DNA from: Oscillospiraceae bacterium
GTDB taxonomy: Bacteria > Bacillota > Clostridia > Oscillospirales > Oscillospiraceae
Assembly: GCA_017622295.1 (NCBI GenBank)
Contig: JAGARK010000016.1
Location: 62,001 to 126,000 of the forward strand
Direction of reading: 5' to 3'
Length of the DNA: 64,000 nt
The notes beneath the pieces are model-generated. The model ran no database searches. It was not told the DNA's origin and saw nothing but the letters and a program-made list of their open reading frames with translations. Within the stretch, counting starts at the first letter, position 1, and each line of letters begins with the position of its first letter. The translations under genes and the position numbers were made by a program. Shown one piece after another: positions 10,928 to 18,692 of the stretch.

Positions 10928-10970
10928 ACAATTCCCCAACCTCGGTTGGGGAATTGTTTTATTATTTTTT
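10928..10970. terminator. Bidirectional terminator between the candidate sRNA and the GH3 gene
   Basis: ACAATTCCCCAAC (10928-10940) pairs with GTTGGGGAATTGT (10945-10957). TTTTATTATTTTTT follows on the plus strand and a shorter T-run exists on the minus strand, so it can stop transcripts from both sides. Confidence 0.9.
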
Positions 10971-13373
10971 CAGGAGACTTGCCGCAAATCTCCGGAATCC
11001 GCCTTTGCGGCGATTGACCATCTCAAGCAGCGCGCATACCTGCTCATCTGTCAGCACACCGGACATCCGGGCAATGCCCCGCCAGGGAAGGTTCATGATG
11101 AACATCAGATCGTTTGCCTTTTCCTTATGCCCCAGAGCCATCAGCACCTGATGGGCAGCGGAAAGCAGATTATAGATGTACTTTCCCACACCACCGGACA
11201 AATAGAACCCCTGGGAGATGGTGTCATTGAAGCCGATGGGGCCGCTGCGGTCCCATTTGCCATTGGGGATCTCCCGGCCAAGCAACGCCGCGAAGACGTC
11301 ATCGGGGATATTCTGAACCTCACCGCTGTAATAGGGGGAGAAGATCGCCCCCTCATAGGGATTGACCGAAGTGGTTCCCTCTTTTGTCACCGTGCCTGTC
11401 AGCCGGATATCCCGGCTGGAAGCGCCGATGCGAAGCTCGTAGGCTCCGGGCTCCACGACCCAGCCATTTTCTGCAATGCTCCAGACCGCAAAGCTCCGGC
11501 TATCCATTGTGATGGTCACTTCCTTTTCCTCCCCGGGCTCCAGAGCCACCCGGGCAAAGCCCTTCAGCTCCTGCGCGGGGCGGAACATGCCGCCCGTCCC
11601 GGCATGGATGTACAGCTGGGCTACCTCCTCACCGGAAACAGCTCCGGTATTGCGGATGCGGAATCTGACACGATCCTCGCAGATTTCCAAAGCGCTGTAT
11701 TCAAAAGGCGTATAGCTCAGACCGTGGCCGAAGGGATACTTTACAGCCCTGAGCGCCGTGTCGAAATAGCGGTAGCCCACATACAGGCCCTCCCGGTATT
11801 CTGAAGTGGCTTCCAGCCCCGGATACCAGGGTGCCGAGGGCATTTCGGCATAACACATGGGGATCGTTTCGGACAGTTTGCCGCTGAAGTTCACTGCACC
11901 GGTCAGCAGCCTCGCCATGGCCAGAGCGCCGGCCTGACCGCCCAGATATCCGTGGACGAGCGCCTTCACCTGATTATCCCACTGCATTTCCACGCTGCAG
12001 CCGCAACTGAGCACCACCACAATGCGGTCATTCACCTGAGCCAGCGCATCCAGCAGCGCCAACTGGTTTTCCGGCAGCTTCATGCTCTCCCGGTCAATAC
12101 CTTCAGCCTCGCCTCCCTCATCCAGCCCCAGCCACAGCAGCACCACATCAGCTTTTTTTGCCAGATTGCAGGCCTGGCGGATCAGCATCGGGTCCATTTT
12201 GCCCCCCCGGCGGAAACCGGGTGCGTAGCCTGTCACCTTGGCTCCGATGGCTTTCAGGGCGTCCAGACCATTTTCCAGCTTTGTGGGGTTAACCCGGGAG
12301 CTGCCCGCCCCCTGATACCGGGGCGTTTTGGCGAAGCCGCCAATGACCGCAATGGTTTTCTCCTTCTGCAAAGGCAGGATGCCATCCTCGTTCTTCAGCA
12401 ATACGACCGTCTTTTCCGCAACTGCGGTAGCAACAGCATGATGTGCTTCCCGGTCATAGGATTTGCCGATCACATGGGGACGGGTCACAAATTCTAACTC
12501 CAGCAGCCGGTCCACCTGTTCATCCAGAAGCCGCTCCTCCAGAACGCCGGAGCGTACCGCTTCCACAATATGGCGGTCAGTCTGGCCGTTGGAAGAGGGC
12601 ATTTCCAGAGTACCGCCTGCTTTGACAGAAGCCACCCGGTCATTATTACCACCCCAGTCAGAGACCACGACACCCTCATAGCCCCACTCACCATAGAGAA
12701 TCTCCCGCAGCAGATGCTCATTTTCATGGGCATAGGTGCCGTTGACCCGGTTGTAGGAAGTCATCAGACACTTGACACCGCCCTCCTTCACCGCCATCTC
12801 AAAAGCTGGCAGATAAATCTCCCGCAGGGTCCGCTCGTCCACCACAGAATCGTTGCTCATCCGCCGCAGCTCCTGGGAGTTGGCGGCGTAATGCTTGACG
12901 CAGGCGGAGATGCCGTTGCTCTGGATACCCCGGATCAGGGCCGCCGCCATTTTGCCGGCAAGATACGGATCCTCAGAAAAATACTCAAAGTTTCTGCCGC
13001 ACAGGGGACTGCGCTTGATGTTGACGCCGGGACCCAGCAGGACGCTGACTCCCTCGCTGGCGGCCTCCAGGCCCAGAGATTTGCCCATTTCCTCCAACAG
13101 CGCCTCATCCCAGGTGTTGGCAAGTCCCGCCGCGGTGGGGTAGCAGGTGGCAGGTACGGACTGATTCAGCCCCAAATGATCCGCCTGGCCCCCCTGCTTG
13201 CGCAGTCCGTGGGGACCGTCGGTAAGCATCATGCCGGGAATACCCAGCCGCTCCACCGCTTTGGTATGCCAGAAATTCGCACCGGACATCAGCGATGCCT
13301 TTTCCTCCAGGGTCATCTGGGCGATCAGGTCCTGATATTTCAGACAACCCGACGTAATTCTCTTCTGTTCCAT
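10962..13373 (-). CDS. Glycoside hydrolase family 3 beta-glucosidase
   Basis: This 803-residue protein has the GH3 N-terminal barrel (about 30-310), with the substrate-binding KHYAANSQE and the catalytic nucleophile in VVVSDWGG (Asp239). The GH3 C-terminal alpha/beta domain and a fibronectin III-like domain (about 590-665; GEEVAQLYIH...EPGEEKEVTI) follow. A roughly 120-residue C-terminal tail with NLPWRGIARMSG follows these; it is seen in many clostridial intracellular beta-glucosidases. There is no signal peptide, so it acts on imported glycosides. The ATG at 13373 has GAGGAGG six bases upstream and replaces an in-frame TTG two codons earlier. No transporter gene is adjacent. Confidence 0.93.
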   Translation of the reverse strand: MEQKRITSGCLKYQDLIAQMTLEEKASLMSGANFWHTKAVERLGIPGMMLTDGPHGLRKQGGQADHLGLNQSVPATCYPTAAGLANTWDEALLEEMGKSLGLEAASEGVSVLLGPGVNIKRSPLCGRNFEYFSEDPYLAGKMAAALIRGIQSNGISACVKHYAANSQELRRMSNDSVVDERTLREIYLPAFEMAVKEGGVKCLMTSYNRVNGTYAHENEHLLREILYGEWGYEGVVVSDWGGNNDRVASVKAGGTLEMPSSNGQTDRHIVEAVRSGVLEERLLDEQVDRLLELEFVTRPHVIGKSYDREAHHAVATAVAEKTVVLLKNEDGILPLQKEKTIAVIGGFAKTPRYQGAGSSRVNPTKLENGLDALKAIGAKVTGYAPGFRRGGKMDPMLIRQACNLAKKADVVLLWLGLDEGGEAEGIDRESMKLPENQLALLDALAQVNDRIVVVLSCGCSVEMQWDNQVKALVHGYLGGQAGALAMARLLTGAVNFSGKLSETIPMCYAEMPSAPWYPGLEATSEYREGLYVGYRYFDTALRAVKYPFGHGLSYTPFEYSALEICEDRVRFRIRNTGAVSGEEVAQLYIHAGTGGMFRPAQELKGFARVALEPGEEKEVTITMDSRSFAVWSIAENGWVVEPGAYELRIGASSRDIRLTGTVTKEGTTSVNPYEGAIFSPYYSGEVQNIPDDVFAALLGREIPNGKWDRSGPIGFNDTISQGFYLSGGVGKYIYNLLSAAHQVLMALGHKEKANDLMFIMNLPWRGIARMSGVLTDEQVCALLEMVNRRKGGFRRFAASLLKK

Positions 13374-13505
13374 AAGCAACCTCCTCTCATATTTCCTATC
13401 ATATCATATTTTAGGTTATTTGACACGAATCTGCTAAATTTTCTTTTCATCCGTTTCTGTATACCCCGTATCAGATTGGCATAATCTATCACCGGGTGAT
13501 CATTG

Positions 13506-13982
13506 ATGAGGACAAAACCTTGGAAAATCTACACAATCGGAATTCTGCTTGCAGAGGCTGTGGGCGCCCTCTCAGGGTGGCTTACCAAAGATGGCATGAA
13601 GCTGTTCAACGAGCAGATCCTTCAGCCTCCCCTGTCGCCGCCATCCTTTGTTTTCCCCATTGTCTGGGGCATTTTATATGCGCTGATGGGCATTGGTTCT
13701 GCAAGAATCTATCTGGCGCCACCATCTGCGGACCGCAGCATGGGGCTGAATCTTTATATCATTCAGCTTGCCGTCAATTTCTTCTGGAGTCTGATTTTTT
13801 TCAACATGCAGCGGTTTGGATTTGCACTCCTCTGGCTGTTGCTGCTGTGGGGTCTGGTTTTGTGGATGATCGTTGTGTTTAGCAGAACCGACCGTCTCGC
13901 AGCGAAGCTTCAGATTCCCTATCTGCTCTGGCTGACCTTCGCGGCGTATCTGAATTTTGGTGTCTGGTATCTGAACCGTTAG
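13506..13982 (+). CDS. tspO: TspO/MBR family membrane protein
   Basis: This 158-residue protein has five predicted transmembrane helices and the TspO signatures PPLSPPSFVFPIVWGILYALMGI (named here by its ends PPLSPP and LYALMG), QLAVNFFWSLIFF and WLTFAAYLNFGVWYLN. TspO proteins bind porphyrins and other hydrophobic ligands in the membrane; the bacterial role is still debated. The ATG at 13506 follows an in-frame TTG and has only a weak GGGTGAT upstream. It stands alone, divergent from the GH3 gene. Confidence 0.93.
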   Translation: MRTKPWKIYTIGILLAEAVGALSGWLTKDGMKLFNEQILQPPLSPPSFVFPIVWGILYALMGIGSARIYLAPPSADRSMGLNLYIIQLAVNFFWSLIFFNMQRFGFALLWLLLLWGLVLWMIVVFSRTDRLAAKLQIPYLLWLTFAAYLNFGVWYLNR

Positions 13983-13991
13983 GAAATTGCA

Positions 13992-14023
13992 AAAACGACC
14001 TGCCAAAGCAGGTCGTTTTATAA
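13992..14023 (+). terminator. Rho-independent terminator of tspO
   Basis: AAAACGACCTGC (13992-14003) pairs with GCAGGTCGTTTT (14008-14019), followed by ATAATGG. It is a strong hairpin immediately after the stop codon. Confidence 0.85.
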
Positions 14024-14194
14024 TGGATTCTTTCTTATACCTTTTTTACTTCATTGCATACCTGAATGATCCGCAATGCAAATATTTTCGACTTATCCAG
14101 TATTGGGCTTGCTATCCTATTCGTTCCCTTCGTTCTTTACTGCTTCACTATTACTTCCTCCAAAATCCCGAATGCTGTCGCACTCGGAATTTTG

Positions 14195-14214
14195 GGAGGT
14201 ACCGGCCAGATTTG
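14195..14214. repeat. Duplicate of the 3' end of tRNA-Cys (attachment-site-like)
   Basis: The 20 bases 14195-14214 are identical to 14344-14363, the 3' part of the tRNA-Cys gene (acceptor stem and half of the T arm). Beyond them the sequences diverge, so this is not a second tRNA. A direct repeat of a tRNA 3' end is what tyrosine-recombinase elements leave at their borders. Only 129 bases, with no gene, separate the two copies. An imperfect inverted repeat (about 14158-14171 with 14184-14198) adjoins it. Confidence 0.6.
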
Positions 14215-14307
14215 TTTGCATTTTTCGCCTCCGTCGAGCCGTCGGCGGCAGCGCTCATCCGCGCTGCATTTAAATCTTCAAATCTGTCCGTCCTTGATTT
14301 CTCCAAA

Positions 14308-14337
14308 AAGAAAACGCACACCATTAGGTGTGCGTTT
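14308..14337 (-). terminator. Rho-independent terminator of the tRNA operon
   Basis: AAACGCACACC (14312-14322) pairs with GGTGTGCGTTT (14327-14337). On the minus strand the stem is followed by CTTTTTGG. It begins six bases after the tRNA-Cys CCA end. Confidence 0.85.
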
Positions 14338-14342
14338 CTTTT

Positions 14343-14417
14343 TGGAGGTACCGGCCAGATTTGAACTGGCGAATAACGGTTTTGCAGACCGGGGCCTTAC
14401 CACTTGGCTACGGTACC
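14343..14417 (-). tRNA. tRNA-Cys (GCA)
   Basis: The 75-base cloverleaf includes an encoded CCA. The acceptor arms GGTACCG/CGGTACC, the anticodon loop CTGCAAA and the T arm GTTCAAATC are visible, and the discriminator base is U, as required by cysteinyl-tRNA synthetase. It is the last gene of the five-tRNA operon. Confidence 0.95.
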
Positions 14418-14451
14418 ATATGAAATAAGGAACGCGGTGCGTTCCTTATTT

Positions 14452-14527
14452 TGGAGCGGGTGACGAGGCTCGAACTCGCTACCTCCACCTTGGCAAGGTG
14501 GCGCTCTACCGGATGAGCTACACCCGC
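14452..14527 (-). tRNA. tRNA-Gly (GCC)
   Basis: The 76-base cloverleaf with encoded CCA has acceptor arm GCGGGTG/CACCCGC, anticodon loop TTGCCAA and T loop GTTCGAGCC. The U discriminator is normal for bacterial tRNA-Gly. Confidence 0.96.
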
Positions 14528-14554
14528 ATCTGCGGTTCCACTTTCGTGGAACCG

Positions 14555-14630
<76 letters not shown>

Positions 14631-14679
14631 ATGTTGAGCAAGATTTCTCTTGCTCAAAACACGCAGATGCGTATTTATT

Positions 14680-14756
14680 TGGCGACCCCGAACGGACTCG
14701 AACCGTCGACCTCCAGCGTGACAGGCTGGCGTGCTAACCGACTGCACCACAGGGCC
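14680..14756 (-). tRNA. tRNA-Asp (GTC)
   Basis: The 77-base cloverleaf has anticodon loop CTGTCAC, G discriminator and CCA end. The acceptor stem GGCCCTG pairs with CGGGGTC through two G-U wobbles, which is unusual but does not break the stem. Confidence 0.94.
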
Positions 14757-14764
14757 ATATTTGG

Positions 14765-14840
14765 TGGTGGGAACAACAGGGCTCGAACCTGTGACCTCCT
14801 GCTTGTAAGGCAGATGCTCTCCCAGCTGAGCTATGCTCCC
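14765..14840 (-). tRNA. tRNA-Val (TAC)
   Basis: The 76-base cloverleaf with encoded CCA has anticodon stem CTGCC/GGCAG and loop TTACAAG. It is the first gene of the operon, about 35 bases downstream of the proximal promoter start. Confidence 0.95.
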
Positions 14841-14882
14841 GTTTTCGCTTCGCTGTGCACTGCACATCTCAGCGACTTAGAT

Positions 14883-14911
14883 ATCTTACCACACACTTTT
14901 TGATTTGTCAA
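14883..14911 (-). promoter_or_regulatory. Proximal promoter (P1) of the tRNA operon with phased A-tracts
   Basis: On the minus strand TTGACA (14906-14911), a 17-base spacer and TAAGAT (14883-14888) precede tRNA-Val. Immediately upstream, three A6 tracts at 14916-14921, 14926-14931 and 14936-14941 repeat with an exact 10-bp period on the same helical face. This is the pattern of an UP element or intrinsically curved DNA. Confidence 0.85.
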
Positions 14912-14984
14912 GAACTTTTTTCAAGTTTTTTCAACTTTTTTCAAAGCTCTTTTCAAATCAACCCGTGCGGGCTCAACTCCACCA

Positions 14985-15012
14985 ATTATAGCAGACTTTT
15001 TCGATTTGTCAA
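14985..15012 (-). promoter_or_regulatory. Distal promoter (P2) of the tRNA operon
   Basis: On the minus strand TTGACA (15007-15012), a 16-base spacer and TATAAT (14985-14990) form a full-consensus promoter. Its -35 box overlaps the hslO stop codon. It would give a second, longer tRNA precursor. Confidence 0.8.
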
Positions 15013-15887
15013 CTGTTTTTTATCAATTCCTGGATATCTTCGGGGGTGAATTTATAAACGGTATCACAGAACTGGCATTCCACAGGGAATTCCCTGCCTT
15101 CATCGGCGATTTCACCCAGTTCCTTGCGGCCCAGGCTGATCAGGGCGGATTCCACCCGCTCCCGGGAGCAGTAGCATTTATAGCCGACCTCCGTAGTCTC
15201 CATGAACACCACGCCCAGATCACCGCAGACCTGGCCCAGAATGTCCTCGGGAGTCATTCCAGCCTCCAGCATGGCGGTCACGGCGCCGGCACGCTGAATG
15301 CCTGCCTCCAGCTTATCGATAACCTCATCGGGAGCACCGGGCAGCAGCTGCAGCAGATAGCCGCCTGCCACTTTCACGGAGCAGTCCGTGTCCACCAGCA
15401 CACCCAGGGCGCAGGCAGTGGGAACCTGCTCACTCTGGACAAAATAGGCCGTCACATCGTCGCCGATCTCGCCGGAGACCAGCCGGATGGAACCCACATA
15501 GGGCTCCTTCATCTGCAGGTCACGGATCACCGTCAAGGTGCCGTCGGTACCAACCGTGGCGCCCACATCCAGCTTGCCGGGGTACTTTTCCACCAGAGGA
15601 ACATTGGGCTCGGCAACAAAGCCCCGGACATTGCCCACGGGATCGGAGACGCAGGTGATGGAGCCGATGGGGCCGTCACCCTTGATCTGCATGGTCATGG
15701 AACCGTTTTCCACCTTCTGCATATTGCCCATCATGGAAGCAGCCGTCAGAGCCCGTCCAAAGGCCGCAGTGGCGTTGGGGGTGGTGCCCTGAATCTGGGC
15801 GCCTCTTTTAACCATCTCGGTGGAGCGAATGGCCACGGCCTTTACAAAACCGTCCATGCTCATACCGCGCACTAAGTAATCGTTCAT
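15009..15887 (-). CDS. hslO: Redox-regulated chaperone Hsp33
   Basis: This 292-residue cytoplasmic holdase is activated by oxidation of a zinc-bound four-cysteine centre. The centre is visible near the C-terminus as CYCSRE (C-X-C) and CQFC (C-X2-C). The N-terminus NDYLVRGMSMDGFVKAVAI is typical of Hsp33 and supports the ATG at 15887. That ATG has no close ribosome binding site; the strong AGGAGG lies 31 bases upstream, beyond a small hairpin (see the separate entry). A promoter lies at 15940-15968. There is no dedicated terminator; the tRNA P2 promoter starts inside its stop codon. Confidence 0.95.
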   Translation of the reverse strand: MNDYLVRGMSMDGFVKAVAIRSTEMVKRGAQIQGTTPNATAAFGRALTAASMMGNMQKVENGSMTMQIKGDGPIGSITCVSDPVGNVRGFVAEPNVPLVEKYPGKLDVGATVGTDGTLTVIRDLQMKEPYVGSIRLVSGEIGDDVTAYFVQSEQVPTACALGVLVDTDCSVKVAGGYLLQLLPGAPDEVIDKLEAGIQRAGAVTAMLEAGMTPEDILGQVCGDLGVVFMETTEVGYKCYCSRERVESALISLGRKELGEIADEGREFPVECQFCDTVYKFTPEDIQELIKNS

Positions 15888-15924
15888 ATCGTTCCAGCGA
15901 TGAATATAACCGCTGTTTCCTCCT
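15888..15924 (-). promoter_or_regulatory. Distant Shine-Dalgarno of hslO with an intervening hairpin
   Basis: On the minus strand AGGAGG (15919-15924) is 31 bases from the hslO ATG. Between them CAGCG (15911-15915) can pair with CGCTG (15895-15899). Folding of this 21-base hairpin would leave about 10 unpaired bases between SD and start. No ATG, GTG or TTG in the hslO frame lies closer to the SD. Confidence 0.5.
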
Positions 15925-15939
15925 TTTCGAATTTGGTTT

Positions 15940-15968
15940 ATTATACAGCATTACCATCAAAACCGCAA
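15940..15968 (-). promoter_or_regulatory. Promoter of hslO
   Basis: On the minus strand TTGCGG (15963-15968), a 17-base spacer and TATAAT (15940-15945) lie upstream of the distant SD. Confidence 0.7.
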
Positions 15969-16040
15969 TATAGAACACATTAATACACACACTTGTATTT
16001 TAGACTACTACAAATTATAATGAAGGACAGGGGTGATTTG

Positions 16041-16547
16041 ATGATGCTTAAGAAAAAGGAACATTCTTTTCTTCTTGTATATTACTCGTCCGGATTTTCT
16101 TACGGAAGAGTTTTGATTCCACTCATGCCAATTATCGCCCTTGCCGTTTCTTTTGAAACTCGCCTTGAAATACTGTATTTAATTTCCTTATTTCTATATT
16201 TGATTCTATTCCCATATAAGCTGCTATTGTTTACACGCATTTCATTTGACTGCGATGGAATATGCGTTAGCATTCCGCTGCGTAAGAGATTCTCTATGTC
16301 CTGGCATGATGTTCATTTTGTTGGAACGAACAATCAAACTCCTGCAGGACAACACCAAACCATTTCCTACGTATATTTCTCAAAAATGCCGGTCAACATT
16401 CAGAAAATCCGGAATAGCATCTCCTTGCCGCAACTTACTGATGACTTTCTGTTTGTCACCATTCAGCCAGAATTGAAAGAAAGACTTTCCCAATTCATGA
16501 CTGATACGCAGTTTCGGCAAGCTTTCAACAACGACAAACCTATATAA
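16041..16547 (+). CDS. Hypothetical membrane protein
   Basis: The 168-residue product is not recognised. Two hydrophobic segments (about 22-40 and 44-62) form a hairpin-like membrane anchor, followed by a soluble domain with alternating strands (FTRISFDCDGICVSIPL, SYVYFSKMPV) that recalls bacterial PH-like (YdbS/YdbT-style) domains; that is a guess. The frame is open from 15993, but the ATG at 16041 has AGGGGTG seven bases upstream. Base composition is clearly more AT-rich than in neighbouring genes, which may mean recent acquisition. A bidirectional terminator follows. Confidence 0.65.
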   Translation: MMLKKKEHSFLLVYYSSGFSYGRVLIPLMPIIALAVSFETRLEILYLISLFLYLILFPYKLLLFTRISFDCDGICVSIPLRKRFSMSWHDVHFVGTNNQTPAGQHQTISYVYFSKMPVNIQKIRNSISLPQLTDDFLFVTIQPELKERLSQFMTDTQFRQAFNNDKPI

Positions 16548-16556
16548 TCCACTACA

Positions 16557-16597
16557 AAACGCATTCCGACAGTTGCCGGAATGCGTTTGTTTTTATT
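16557..16597. terminator. Bidirectional terminator
   Basis: AAACGCATTCCG (16557-16568) pairs with CGGAATGCGTTT (16577-16588), followed by GTTTTTATTTT on the plus strand. It separates the convergent membrane protein and methyltransferase genes; the right part overlaps the methyltransferase stop. Confidence 0.85.
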
Positions 16598-17351
16598 TTG
16601 CCGTGCGGATTGATCCCTTTCTTGCTTTGAGGTATATCCGCTGTTCCCCCGGTCTGGGGGCAACAAACTCACGGTCTGCGTATACTTCAATATTTGTAAA
16701 ACCGGCATCCTTCAGGAAGCCGGTCAGCTGTTCCTGAGAATAGGCGTATTCCCGGTGCTCTTCAAAGGACCGGCGCCACAGCCCCCCTTCCCGCTGGAAC
16801 AGATCCATGCCGTAGGAGCAAATATTGGTTTCCTCGTCAAATTCTCCCCGCCAGACGCAGTAGACATCGTCATCCTCGTCCAGGAATACCTGATCGTCCA
16901 TGGCCCGGAGTTTTTCGGGAGTATTGACATCGAAGATGAAGATGCCGCCGGGATTCAGGGCTCTATAGGCCCGCCGGATGGCTTCTTTGCAGTCGGCAGG
17001 GTCGAGAATATAGTCCAGGCTGTCCAGGGCACAGACGGCCATATCCACCGCTCTGGGCAGCCGAAGCTCCTGCAAATACTGGCAGGAGAACATGGGCATG
17101 GGGTTCAGATCGCAGCTCTTCATGGCAGCCACGGTGAGCATCTCCTCGGACATATCCACGCCGGTGACCCGGTAACCCTTCCGGGCCAGAATTGCCGTCA
17201 CGGAGCCTGTGCCGCAGGCCAGATCCACAACGGTCCGGGGCTTCAGCCCCTCCCGCTGAAGGATCTGCATATAAAAATCCACAGTGGCCTCGTAGTCCAC
17301 ATCGTTTGTCAGGCGGTCATAGCTTTCCGCCAGGGCTTCGTATGCTCCCAT
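16593..17351 (-). CDS. Class I SAM-dependent methyltransferase
   Basis: This 252-residue protein has a Rossmann methyltransferase fold. Motif I is VVDLACGTGSVTAILA, the acidic residue binding the SAM ribose is in VTGVDMSEEML, and later strands include PGGIFIFDVNTPEKL. The N-terminus YEALAESYDRLTNDVDYEATVDFY is common in small-molecule methyltransferases of Firmicutes; the substrate is unknown. The ATG at 17351 has AAAGGA six bases upstream; the frame extends further but lacks a better site. It lies downstream of ftsZ on the same strand, separated by a hairpin. Confidence 0.85.
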   Translation of the reverse strand: MGAYEALAESYDRLTNDVDYEATVDFYMQILQREGLKPRTVVDLACGTGSVTAILARKGYRVTGVDMSEEMLTVAAMKSCDLNPMPMFSCQYLQELRLPRAVDMAVCALDSLDYILDPADCKEAIRRAYRALNPGGIFIFDVNTPEKLRAMDDQVFLDEDDDVYCVWRGEFDEETNICSYGMDLFQREGGLWRRSFEEHREYAYSQEQLTGFLKDAGFTNIEVYADREFVAPRPGEQRIYLKARKGSIRTAK

Positions 17352-17374
17352 AACAATCCTTTCGTCATACAGCA

Positions 17375-17404
17375 AACATCCCGTCCCGGAAGGGACGGGA
17401 TGTT
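17375..17404 (-). terminator. Hairpin terminator downstream of ftsZ
   Basis: A perfect 13-bp stem (17375-17387 with 17392-17404) lies ten bases after the ftsZ stop. The T-run on the minus strand is short (TTTGC), so termination may be incomplete. Confidence 0.65.
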
Positions 17405-17414
17405 AAATCCATCA

Positions 17415-18536
<1,122 letters not shown>

Positions 18537-18616
18537 AATCTCTCCTCCTATGTATCGTTTTTCAGCAACTGCGTTTGTTTTGCTGGTTTTACGTCTATTT
18601 TTGTTCGTACCCATAT

Positions 18617-18645
18617 ATTCTATCCCGAAAAATCCTTTTGGTCAA
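18617..18645 (-). promoter_or_regulatory. Promoter of ftsZ
   Basis: On the minus strand TTGACC (18640-18645), a 17-base spacer and TAGAAT (18617-18622) lie about 80 bases before the ftsZ ATG. No terminator is seen after ftsQ, so dcw read-through may add to ftsZ transcription. Confidence 0.7.
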
Positions 18646-18692
18646 TATTAATTCTAAACTTTCAGCGTAGAATTTACAATTTTCTTACAAAA

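Larger units (their letters stand above)
10704..10972 (+). ncRNA. Candidate regulatory small RNA, about 265 nt
   Basis: Transcription from the promoter at 10669 would begin near 10704 and end at the hairpin 10928-10957. No frame in between has both a start codon and a plausible ribosome binding site; the longest ATG frame (44 codons from 10744) has a pyrimidine-rich, not purine-rich, upstream region. The transcript is CU-rich and carries several stretches complementary to Shine-Dalgarno sequences (TCTCCTTCT, CACTCCTCACC, TGCTCCT) and a repeated ACCTCTTTCAA element (near 10720 and 10798). One internal hairpin pairs 10828-10834 with 10846-10852. These are features of base-pairing sRNAs in Firmicutes. 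This is inference from sequence only. Confidence 0.5.

Noticed and set aside
14195..14214. A tRNA pseudogene
   Set aside because: Only the 3' 20 bases match tRNA-Cys; there is no anticodon arm or D arm. It is better described as a direct repeat of the tRNA end.
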